From assembly GCF_013394165.1 (NCBI RefSeq), contig NZ_CP041330.1:2844501-2908500 (forward strand): a stretch of 64,000 nt of DNA. The letters are read 5' to 3'. Shown here one piece after another: positions 9,381-16,988 of the stretch. Source of the stretch: Pseudoalteromonas sp. Scap06 (GTDB lineage: Bacteria > Pseudomonadota > Gammaproteobacteria > Enterobacterales > Alteromonadaceae). The translations under genes were made by a program, and so were the position numbers. A model generated the notes under the pieces. It was not told the origin of the DNA, made no database searches, and saw only the letters and a list, made by a program, of their open reading frames with translations. How positions within the stretch are numbered: position 1 is the first letter of the stretch; every line of letters starts with the position of its first letter.

Positions 9381-11844
9381 GGGAAAAAGCTTAACATTTT
9401 ACGGTCTATTTGATGTTGTTGAAGCGATAGAAATTCCAATATTACAGCGTGATTATGCACAGGGTCGAAAAGAAGAAGATGAAGTTAGAACACTGTTTTT
9501 AAATTCATTATACCAAGCGCTAAATAACAAAGATGACTCACGCCAGCCTTTAGATTTGGACTTTGTTTACGGAAATTTTGAAGAGGGACAAAGTAAGGCT
9601 TTCTCTGTTCTTGACGGGCAGCAGCGCTTAACGACTCTATTTTTATTGCATTGGTACTTAGCAATACAACATGGTCATATTGCAGAATTCAGAGAACGGT
9701 TTGTCACTGATGAACAACGATCTCGCTTTACTTATAAGACACGTCCAAGCACAACCGAGTTTTTTGATGCATTAACCTCCAAAGATATTGAAATATCGAA
9801 TGCAACAATAAGTAAGCAGATTAAAAATAGTCAGTGGTTTTATTTATCGTGGCAACAAGATCCAACCGTACAAGCTTGTTTGAATATGCTTGATGCAATT
9901 CAAGCATTGTTTTCTCAAAGTGATGTCAATTTGTACGAACGAATCACCAATACAACTGAACCTTACATTACCTTTCAGTTTTTAGACCTTCATTATTTTG
10001 GTTTGTCAGATGAGCTTTATATAAAAATGAATGCTCGTGGTAAGCCGCTTACAATATTTGAAAATTTTAAAGCCAAGTTAGAACAAAAGATAAAGTCTTT
10101 TGAGAGTGATTGGCCTGAGTACACATTGCCTTTTCAAGACAGTGTTAGCGGTTATAATTACTTCATACATAAGATAGATACCGACTGGGCCGATTTGTTC
10201 TGGCCCTATAGAAATTTTTTCTCAATTGACGATACCTTTGATGATGAATTGATGAATTTCATTCGACTCGTTATCGCCTATCAATACCTTGTTGATCATA
10301 AAGATTCCCCTATGGACCTTCATGTAAATAGTGGCGAACTCTTTGGTCGAAACGGGAGATTAGAACCCCTTACACTGTCCCAATATGAAGAGTTAGGTTG
10401 TTTAAATAAAAAGTTCATTATCCGGCTAATTAGTTTCCTTGATCTCATCTATAGAGGTGGATTGGTCGAGAATAAAATAAACAGCTACTTAGACACTGAT
10501 AACTACTACAACGAACACAAAACATTCAAGAACGTATTGAAAAACGATGCTAGCTACGATGATAAACTCAGATTTTATGCGTTTTACAACTATGTGGCAA
10601 AATCACCCACTGATGAAGAGTTGAAGGAATGGTTAAGAGTAATCTTTAATTTAACCGACAACACCATTATCAATACCGCAGATGAGTTTAATAAAGCACT
10701 GTTTGCAATAGACAACCTTTGCCAGCACGATAGCCCTATATTAGAAACACTAGCTAATGATGTTGAAATATCAGGTTTTACAGGTGCTCAGATAGTCGAA
10801 GAGAAGATCAAGGCTCATCTGCTGCTAAGGTCTAGTGAATGGAGAGAAGCAATTACCAGTGCAGAGCAACATTCATTTCTGACAGGCCAGATTGGCTGTA
10901 TTTTAAATTTTGCTGAAATCCTAAGTTATTACCGTGAACACAATCATTGCAACTGGAGCGCTGAAGAAAATGTCGAGTATTTAAGTAGCTTCACACGATA
11001 TTCTAATGCGATTCAACGTGTATTTGATCGAATTGAAAGCAGCTCAGCACCAATTGATTATTTGTGGGAAAGGTCGGTATTAAGTAAAGGTGAATACTTC
11101 ACCGATAAACGAGGCGACAAATACAATATGCTGTCTTCTCGCGATACTAGAAACAATATTCCTCGTGATCATAGTTGGAAAAGGTTACTACGGTTCGGCA
11201 CAGCTTCAATTGAGCAAAAACAAAGTTACGTTAAAGCAGTGCTAGATGACCCGTTATTTAATGTTGAAGAAATACAAACATCACTTTCTACTATTTGTTC
11301 CATTGCTATTAAGTCTGAAGAAATTGAGCCTTGGAGAAAAGCATTAATTCAACATAAAGAGTTACTCGCGTATTGCCAGCAAGGCTTTATTGAGAAAAAT
11401 AACTCTGAATTTGTATTACTTGGACAATCACAGCGAAATCATACGCATATTGAACTTTTCACTAAAGTACTAGAACTAGAGCTATCTCAAGACAATAGCT
11501 TGATAGCACCTTTTTCATTGTTAAGGTACGAGCCAGTTAAGTCGCGTGAAGAAAGTGCGCATTTGAAATTAACCGGTTTTGTTCATAATGAACAGCGATA
11601 TCAAATAGAGATCCATAAAACAGGTAGCTGCTTCGATATTAGAGTCAAAGGTGGTGAAATCGAAAATGCACCAGAGACTTTAATGGATTTACTAGAGAGT
11701 GAAGGATTTGAATTGAGTGGCAGGGCATTGCCTAGCCTCGACTTTTACAAATACTACAGTGATAAAAATCAGAAAAGTATTGAAGATGTAAAATTAAAGA
11801 TTCAAAAACTATGCGCAAGTTTAAAGGATTTAGACGATGAGTAA
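9373..11844 (+). CDS. Second DUF262 protein, partner of the GmrSD-like nuclease
   Basis: This 823-residue protein also starts with a DUF262 domain: IPILQRDYAQGR near residue 19 and LDGQQRLTTLFLLHWYLA near 80. The DGQQR motif is associated with nucleotide hydrolysis in GmrS-like proteins. I see no H-x-x-P or GNLTL signature, so it appears to lack the DUF1524 nuclease domain. The large C-terminal region is unassigned. The gene overlaps the upstream DUF262-DUF1524 gene by 8 bases and overlaps hsdR by 8 bases, so the three are probably translated as a coupled unit. DUF262 proteins such as RloF are known within some hsd loci. The likely role is antiphage, but its substrate is unknown. Confidence 0.8.
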   Translation: MNKGKSLTFYGLFDVVEAIEIPILQRDYAQGRKEEDEVRTLFLNSLYQALNNKDDSRQPLDLDFVYGNFEEGQSKAFSVLDGQQRLTTLFLLHWYLAIQHGHIAEFRERFVTDEQRSRFTYKTRPSTTEFFDALTSKDIEISNATISKQIKNSQWFYLSWQQDPTVQACLNMLDAIQALFSQSDVNLYERITNTTEPYITFQFLDLHYFGLSDELYIKMNARGKPLTIFENFKAKLEQKIKSFESDWPEYTLPFQDSVSGYNYFIHKIDTDWADLFWPYRNFFSIDDTFDDELMNFIRLVIAYQYLVDHKDSPMDLHVNSGELFGRNGRLEPLTLSQYEELGCLNKKFIIRLISFLDLIYRGGLVENKINSYLDTDNYYNEHKTFKNVLKNDASYDDKLRFYAFYNYVAKSPTDEELKEWLRVIFNLTDNTIINTADEFNKALFAIDNLCQHDSPILETLANDVEISGFTGAQIVEEKIKAHLLLRSSEWREAITSAEQHSFLTGQIGCILNFAEILSYYREHNHCNWSAEENVEYLSSFTRYSNAIQRVFDRIESSSAPIDYLWERSVLSKGEYFTDKRGDKYNMLSSRDTRNNIPRDHSWKRLLRFGTASIEQKQSYVKAVLDDPLFNVEEIQTSLSTICSIAIKSEEIEPWRKALIQHKELLAYCQQGFIEKNNSEFVLLGQSQRNHTHIELFTKVLELELSQDNSLIAPFSLLRYEPVKSREESAHLKLTGFVHNEQRYQIEIHKTGSCFDIRVKGGEIENAPETLMDLLESEGFELSGRALPSLDFYKYYSDKNQKSIEDVKLKIQKLCASLKDLDDE

Positions 11845-14800
11845 TGTTGGTCAATTAGAACGTAAAACCCAAAACCGCGTAGTTAAGTTTTTTAAAGAAC
11901 AACTTGATTACGATTACCTAGGTAATTGGGAGTACCGTGAAGGTAACAGCAATATAGAAAAAGACTTGCTGACTAAATGGCTCAAAGGTCGCGGAACTTC
12001 TGATGCTCTGATTACCCGCACATTACGCCAACTTGATACTGCCGCAGCCCTCGGTGAAGGTAAAAAGCTCTTTGATGCGAACAAAGATGTTTATCGCCTT
12101 CTGCGTTATGGCGTAAAAGAAAAAGAAGGTACAGGTGAGCAAAACCAAACTGTTTGGCTAATAGACTGGAAAAACCCAGAAGCTAACGACTTTGCTATTG
12201 CTGAAGAAGTGACCGTAAAAGGTGAGCAGATCTCTCCTAAAACCAAGCGCCCTGATATCGTGATTTATGTTAATGGCATCGCGCTGGGCGTGATTGAATT
12301 AAAACGCTCTTCAGTGTCAGTTAGTGAGGGCATTCGCCAGAACTTAGACAACCAAAAGAAAGCGTTTATTCGTAACTTCTTTACCACTATGCAGCTAGTA
12401 ATGGCAGGCAATGACACCCAAGGTGTCCGCTATGGTACGATTGAAACATCTGAAAAATACTATCTTGAATGGAAGGAACCGGAAGGCGCTGTTTGCTTGC
12501 CACTTGCGCAGGTAGCAACAGAAACACCGTTAGATAAACATGTCGCGCAGCTATGTGATAAAAAACGCTTCTTACAGCTTATTCACGATTTTATTGTTTT
12601 TGATGCAGGGGTGAAGAAGACCTGCCGACACAATCAATTCTTTGGTATTCAAGCCGCTAAAAAGCACGTTAAATCAAAACAAGACGGGATTATTTGGCAT
12701 ACCCAAGGCTCAGGCAAAAGCCTAACGATGGTGTGGTTAGCTAAATGGATTCGCGAGAACGTTACTGATTCTCGTGTGCTAATTATTACTGATAGAACAG
12801 AGTTAGACGAACAAATAGAAAAAGTATTCTCAGGTGTTGATGAAGAGATCTATCGCACAAAAAGCGGACGGGATTTAGTTGCCACGCTTAATCAACCGAA
12901 CCCTTGGCTATTCTGCTCACTCGTGCATAAGTTTGGTCGAAATGGCGAAGCGCTAAGTGATAAAGAAAGTGAAGAAGACGATAATAAAGCGACAAAACAC
13001 TATCTTGAAGCATTAACCAAAAACCTGCCAACTGAATTTGCAGCAAAAGGTAACTTGTTTGTGTTTGTTGATGAGTGTCATCGAACTCAATCAGGCAAGC
13101 TGCACGAAGCGATGAAAGCCATTTTACCAGAGGCCATGTTTGTTGGTTTTACTGGTACGCCATTAATGAAAAAAGATAAGAAAAAGTCCTTGGAGGTCTT
13201 TGGTCCATATATCCACACCTACAAGTTTGATGAAGCCGTTAGTGACGGTGTGGTACTCGATCTGCGTTATGAAGCAAGAGATATTGATCAACATTTAACT
13301 TCAGAGAAAGGCGTTGATACTTGGTTTGATGCAAATACTCAAGGCTTATCTAACCTAGCCAAAATGCAGCTCAAACAAAAATGGGGAACCATGCAAAAAG
13401 TACTCTCCAGTAAGTCTCGACTAGAACGCATTGTGATGGATATATGGCTGGATATGAAAAGAAAGCCTGCACTAATGTCTGGTAGAGGCAACGCTATGTT
13501 GGTGTGTGCCAGTGTCCATCAAGCCTGCATGGTTTATGAGATGTTTTCTAAAACAGATCTTGCTGGTAAATGTGCGGTAGTGACCAGTTATCAACCTGCT
13601 GCAAGTTCGATAAAAGGTGAAGAATCTGGTGAAGGGTTAACCGAAAAACTGTTTAAGTATGAAACTTATCGCAAGATGTTAGCTGATTACTTTGAGCAAA
13701 GTGAAGATGAGGCCGCTAAGCGTGTGGAGGAGTTTGAAAAAGCGGTTAAAAAGCGCTTTATCGAAGAACCGGGGCAAATGCGCCTACTCATTGTGGTCGA
13801 TAAACTGCTAACTGGCTTTGATGCCCCCTCTGCCACTTACCTTTATATCGATAAAAAGATGACTGACCACAACCTATTTCAAGCAATCTGCCGTGTAAAC
13901 CGTCTAGACGGTGAAGATAAAGACTACGGTTACGTTATCGACTACAAAGACTTATTCCGTTCACTTGATAAAGCCATTAAAGATTACACAGCCGAAGCGT
14001 TTGATGGCTACGATGCTGACGATGTTAAAGGGCTTTTAAAAGATCGATTGCAAGAATCTCGTACTGATTTAGATAATGCGCTGGAAGCAGTACGAGCGTT
14101 ATGCGAGCCAGTAAAAGCACCAAGAGACATCAAAGACTTCCAACATTATTTTTGTGGTGAGTCTGGTGTTGAATCAAAGGATGAAAATGAGCGCACAGAA
14201 AAAGAAGCACTACGTTTAACTCTATATCAATCAGTAGCTAAGCTCATCCGAGCTTACACTAACCTTGCAAATGAAATGGAGCAAGCTGGTTACACCTTTG
14301 AAGAGGCTGAAAATATTAAGAAAGAAGTCGCGTACTTCGAGAAGGTTCGTGACGAAGTTAAGCTTTCCAGTGGCGACTTACTCGAAATGAAGCGGTTTGA
14401 GCCTGCTATGCGTCAGTTACTTGATATGTATATTCGAGCTGATGACAGTGAATTACTGATGGATTTTGAAGAGTTCGGCTTGATTGATCTAGTGGTAAAC
14501 AACAACGGTAAAGACTTAGAAGATTTACCTGAAGGCTTGCGTAACAATGAAGATGCAATGGCAGAAGCCATTGAAAACAATGTTAGAAAAACCATCGTTG
14601 ATGAAAATCCAGTAAACCCTAAATACTTTGACAGCATGGCAACCTTGCTGGATGAGTTAATTAAGCAGCGAAGAGAGCAAGCTATTAGCTATCAAGAGTA
14701 TCTTGAACAGATACGAGCACTCGCTAAGAAAGTGGTAAACCCAACTGAAAATAGCAATCAAAGCTATCCCACTTCTGTTGATACACCAGCCAAACAAGCA

Positions 14801-15001
14801 ATTTACAACAACTTCGGTAATGATGAAGTACTTACTACTAAAATTGATACTGCTGTTCGTTATACCAAGAAAGCTGATTGGCTTGGGGATCGATTTAAAG
14901 AGCGTGAGATAGCCAACGCGGTGCGAGAAGAGGCAGCAGGTTATGACATCAATATTATTGATATCATGAAGCTAATTAAAGCTCAGAAGGAATACCATTA
15001 G
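11837..15001 (+). CDS. hsdR: Type I restriction-modification system restriction subunit HsdR
   Basis: HsdR is the DNA-translocating and cleaving subunit of a type I complex. The N-terminal PD-(D/E)xK nuclease is visible as RPDIVIYVNGIALGVIELKR near residue 138. The superfamily 2 helicase motor follows, with Walker A TQGSGKSLTM near 290, DECH near 412 and motif III VGFTGTPLM near 435. The C-terminal helical region (roughly 750-1054) is where HsdR usually docks on the methyltransferase. The length of 1054 residues is normal. The start ATG overlaps the preceding gene by 8 bases, and the stop TAG shares its G with the GTG of the next gene. The reading frame is intact. Confidence 0.95.
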   Translation: MSNVGQLERKTQNRVVKFFKEQLDYDYLGNWEYREGNSNIEKDLLTKWLKGRGTSDALITRTLRQLDTAAALGEGKKLFDANKDVYRLLRYGVKEKEGTGEQNQTVWLIDWKNPEANDFAIAEEVTVKGEQISPKTKRPDIVIYVNGIALGVIELKRSSVSVSEGIRQNLDNQKKAFIRNFFTTMQLVMAGNDTQGVRYGTIETSEKYYLEWKEPEGAVCLPLAQVATETPLDKHVAQLCDKKRFLQLIHDFIVFDAGVKKTCRHNQFFGIQAAKKHVKSKQDGIIWHTQGSGKSLTMVWLAKWIRENVTDSRVLIITDRTELDEQIEKVFSGVDEEIYRTKSGRDLVATLNQPNPWLFCSLVHKFGRNGEALSDKESEEDDNKATKHYLEALTKNLPTEFAAKGNLFVFVDECHRTQSGKLHEAMKAILPEAMFVGFTGTPLMKKDKKKSLEVFGPYIHTYKFDEAVSDGVVLDLRYEARDIDQHLTSEKGVDTWFDANTQGLSNLAKMQLKQKWGTMQKVLSSKSRLERIVMDIWLDMKRKPALMSGRGNAMLVCASVHQACMVYEMFSKTDLAGKCAVVTSYQPAASSIKGEESGEGLTEKLFKYETYRKMLADYFEQSEDEAAKRVEEFEKAVKKRFIEEPGQMRLLIVVDKLLTGFDAPSATYLYIDKKMTDHNLFQAICRVNRLDGEDKDYGYVIDYKDLFRSLDKAIKDYTAEAFDGYDADDVKGLLKDRLQESRTDLDNALEAVRALCEPVKAPRDIKDFQHYFCGESGVESKDENERTEKEALRLTLYQSVAKLIRAYTNLANEMEQAGYTFEEAENIKKEVAYFEKVRDEVKLSSGDLLEMKRFEPAMRQLLDMYIRADDSELLMDFEEFGLIDLVVNNNGKDLEDLPEGLRNNEDAMAEAIENNVRKTIVDENPVNPKYFDSMATLLDELIKQRREQAISYQEYLEQIRALAKKVVNPTENSNQSYPTSVDTPAKQAIYNNFGNDEVLTTKIDTAVRYTKKADWLGDRFKEREIANAVREEAAGYDINIIDIMKLIKAQKEYH

Positions 15002-15747
15002 TGCGTCATACCAAAAGCAATGCAGAGAGTATTGAAGTAGTTCGTATTGGCGACATTGATGTAGAGCTAAACCGCAGAGCTATTAAAAACATTCACCTAA
15101 GTGTACTGCCGCCTAATGGCAAAGTGCGCTTGTCGATCCCTAATGATACGAGTGAACAAAAGGTAAGGCTGGCAATCGTAAATAAGCTTGCTTGGATTAA
15201 AAAACAGCAAGCTGACTTTGCAGGACAAGAGCGCCAATCTGTACGTGAAATGGTCAATGGTGAATGCCACTATTTATGGGGTAATAAATACCGTTTAAAG
15301 CTTATAGAGGCAAAAGGCGGATATAGTGTTACCGCTAGAGGCAACGGTAATTTAGTGCTAGCTGTCGCTGAAAATACGTCAACCGATAACAAACTCAAAC
15401 TGCTTAACCGTTTCTATCGAGATGAAATGCAGCGCTCACTTGAAAAATTATTACCTCAATGGGAAAAAAAACTAGGTGTAAACGCTGGTTCTCTCAACAT
15501 CAAAAAGATGAAAACCAAATGGGGAAGCTGCAATATTCAAGCTAAGCGAATTTGGCTTAACCTTGAACTAGCTAAAAAACCTCCTGAGTGCATGGAATTC
15601 ATACTTGCCCACGAATTAGTTCATTTACTAGAGCGCCACCATAACGAAAAGTTCCGCTCACTCATGGACAATCATATGCCAAACTGGCGTGAACGCAGAG
15701 ACTTGCTTAATAGCTTGCCTCTGGCCTATGAAGACTGGAGTTATTAG
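15001..15747 (+). CDS. M48/YgjP-like zinc metallopeptidase linked to hsdR
   Basis: The 248-residue protein belongs to the YgjP (DUF45) branch of SprT/M48-like metallopeptidases. The zinc-binding HELVH at about 204-208, in ILAHELVHLLERHHNEKF, is followed by a conserved W-x-x-R region (NWRERRDLL). The conserved KMKTKWGSCN stretch near 175 is also typical. It starts at GTG 15001, overlapping the hsdR stop codon by one base, so it is coupled to hsdR. YgjP-like genes are frequently found next to type I restriction genes, but what they cleave there is not established. No signal peptide is seen, so it is probably cytoplasmic. Confidence 0.85.
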   Translation: MRHTKSNAESIEVVRIGDIDVELNRRAIKNIHLSVLPPNGKVRLSIPNDTSEQKVRLAIVNKLAWIKKQQADFAGQERQSVREMVNGECHYLWGNKYRLKLIEAKGGYSVTARGNGNLVLAVAENTSTDNKLKLLNRFYRDEMQRSLEKLLPQWEKKLGVNAGSLNIKKMKTKWGSCNIQAKRIWLNLELAKKPPECMEFILAHELVHLLERHHNEKFRSLMDNHMPNWRERRDLLNSLPLAYEDWSY

Positions 15748-15781
15748 AAACTAATGAAAGCCAAATGTAAGGAAGCCTGAG

Positions 15782-16303
15782 TTGGAACCTGACAACTTAA
15801 ATACCGCGAACATCATTTCCATAATTGCATTGATAGTCTCAATTCTTTCAGGGCTGGCGGTTGCTTTTTTCTCCGCATGGATTACGTCAAAATACCAAAG
15901 CAAAATAAAAGCGATGGACTCTAGAAAAAAATTAATTGAAGATTTTTATGGCCCTTTGCTATCAATTCTTACTGAAAATGAAATGCTATACAAAGAATTT
16001 GGTCCCAATAAGTTTATAGGACGAACTGCTGAAGTAGCTAATGCTAAAGGAGAAACATGGAATTCACTGAAAGATAAAGTAGTAAAACCTAACCTTATGC
16101 AAATTAGGCAACTAATTCAAAAACATTGGCTTCAGTCTGAGGCAGAAAATAAAAACCACCTCAAAGAGCTATTTTTTCACTGTTCCGCCTTCTGTGAATA
16201 TGATGACTCTCCAAATGAGATGTACTCAAAATACAAATACAAGCCTGAATGGAATACATTAATCAAAAATGAATCTGACAGTTTAAAAAAGGAAACAAAA
16301 TAA
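15782..16303 (+). CDS. Hypothetical membrane-anchored protein
   Basis: I do not recognise a family for this 173-residue protein. One strong transmembrane segment lies at about residues 10-33 (NIISIIALIVSILSGLAVAF and following), and the remainder is hydrophilic and mostly helical. This suggests a single-pass anchor with a cytoplasmic domain. The start is a TTG at 15782 with AAGGAAG about 8 bases upstream. The gene lies 34 bases after the metallopeptidase gene and its stop overlaps the next start as TAATG. It may be the first of three accessory cargo genes. The function is unknown. Confidence 0.6.
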   Translation: MEPDNLNTANIISIIALIVSILSGLAVAFFSAWITSKYQSKIKAMDSRKKLIEDFYGPLLSILTENEMLYKEFGPNKFIGRTAEVANAKGETWNSLKDKVVKPNLMQIRQLIQKHWLQSEAENKNHLKELFFHCSAFCEYDDSPNEMYSKYKYKPEWNTLIKNESDSLKKETK

Positions 16304-16602
16304 TGAGTAGTAGTATTTACTGGCTTAGGAAGCAACTAGACCAAAGCTCAAAGTTTATAGTTATAGATGAAAATATTGGAGAGTTTGAATTTCAAGGTAA
16401 GACTTTAAAAGTTTATTGTCCTACAACAAGTGAATATGAAATTAACGTAGATGTTGTTTTGAGTGCATTAAGAAAAGGCGCTGACATCGTTACTTACCCG
16501 ACAACATGGTGCAAAGCCACAAGAGAAGCTATTACTCACGGAAAATCTCTCAGCATAGAGGTGATACCCTTTGGTAAATTCTTAGAGGACTATAGAAATT
16601 AA
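16303..16602 (+). CDS. Hypothetical small protein in the cargo
   Basis: The 99-residue protein has no family that I recognise. It is an alternating strand/helix protein with a hydrophobic C-terminal half (GADIVTYPTTWCKATREAIT, then HGKSLSIEVIPFGKFLEDY). It starts with ATG sharing one base with the stop of the preceding gene (TAATG), and its own end overlaps the next reading frame, so all three small genes appear translationally coupled. It could be a partner of the nucleotidyltransferase-like protein downstream, but that is only a guess from position. Confidence 0.55.
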   Translation: MSSSIYWLRKQLDQSSKFIVIDENIGEFEFQGKTLKVYCPTTSEYEINVDVVLSALRKGADIVTYPTTWCKATREAITHGKSLSIEVIPFGKFLEDYRN

Positions 16603-16879
16603 TAATACTGAATTTTATCTTTTTGGTTCCTTCCTAAAAACACCTAACTTTAAAGATATTGATGTTTTGATTGTTGTACCTGATGTTTGTGATCTAGAGG
16701 GAGCTAATAAATATATATCGTCACTAAAAGCAAAATACGCTTCTTCTATGGTCCATACTCATATCTATATAAAAAGTGAATTTTTAAACCCTAGAAACAA
16801 GTTTTCTTACAAAGATGTCAATCATCAAATAACGTCAGAGGAGTTCGTCGAATTGTTCAAAGTTAAACGTCCTCTATAA
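16598..16879 (+). CDS. Small nucleotidyltransferase-like protein, apparent ATT start
   Basis: The open frame runs upstream of any ATG, GTG or TTG and encodes NNTEFYLFGSFLKT followed by PNFKDIDVLIVVPD. The GS...D-I-D pattern is that of minimal nucleotidyltransferases (MNT/antitoxin-like Pol-beta fold). The best start is ATT at 16598, eight bases after an AGAGGA ribosome-binding site at 16584-16589, giving 93 residues. ATA at 16592 and a shorter start at 16667 are less likely, and the latter would delete the catalytic motif. ATT starts are rare but known (infC). I cannot see the third acidic residue usual in active enzymes, so activity is uncertain. It is the last gene before the transposon end. 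Confidence 0.6.
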   Translation: MNNTEFYLFGSFLKTPNFKDIDVLIVVPDVCDLEGANKYISSLKAKYASSMVHTHIYIKSEFLNPRNKFSYKDVNHQITSEEFVELFKVKRPL

Positions 16880-16910
16880 TGGAATGGCTACTGAATCAAT
16901 ATGAGACAAA

Positions 16911-16986
16911 CTAATCAACAATCTCACTTTTTATTAGATTGTTTCTTTTTCTATTAGAATGTCTCATTTTTTAATAGCAGAATACA
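16911..16986. mobile_element. Candidate right end of the Tn7-like element (TnsB-site repeats)
   Basis: Three abutting repeats of about 20 bases occur in the same orientation: 16911-16932 (contains AATCTCACTTTTT), 16931-16950 (ATTAGATTGTTTCTTTTT) and 16951-16972 (ATTAGAATGTCTCATTTTT). A weaker fourth runs to 16986 (AGAATACATTTT-like). Close-packed repeats in under 100 bases are the known layout of the right end of Tn7, where TnsB binds overlapping 22-bp sites. Read from yhiN on the minus strand, a TGT terminus fits at 16986, so 16987-16991 (TTTTA) would be the 5-bp target duplication. The exact terminus is inferred. Confidence 0.65.
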
Positions 16987-16988
16987 TT

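Larger units (their letters stand above)
1..16986. mobile_element. Tn7-like transposon, right-hand portion with restriction cargo
   Basis: The tnsA, tnsB and tnsC start at the left, and the repeat-bearing end next to yhiN at the right, define at least 17 kb of a Tn7-like element whose left end and target-selection gene (TnsD/TniQ type) lie outside the window. Between tnsA and the right end are ten plus-strand genes: the type I restriction operon with its DUF262 pair, and three small unknown genes. Insertion just past the stop of a conserved gene is the usual behaviour of the TnsD-type pathway. I recall reports of Tn7-like elements using yhiN as an attachment site, which fits. The boundaries were assigned by eye. 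Confidence 0.7.
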
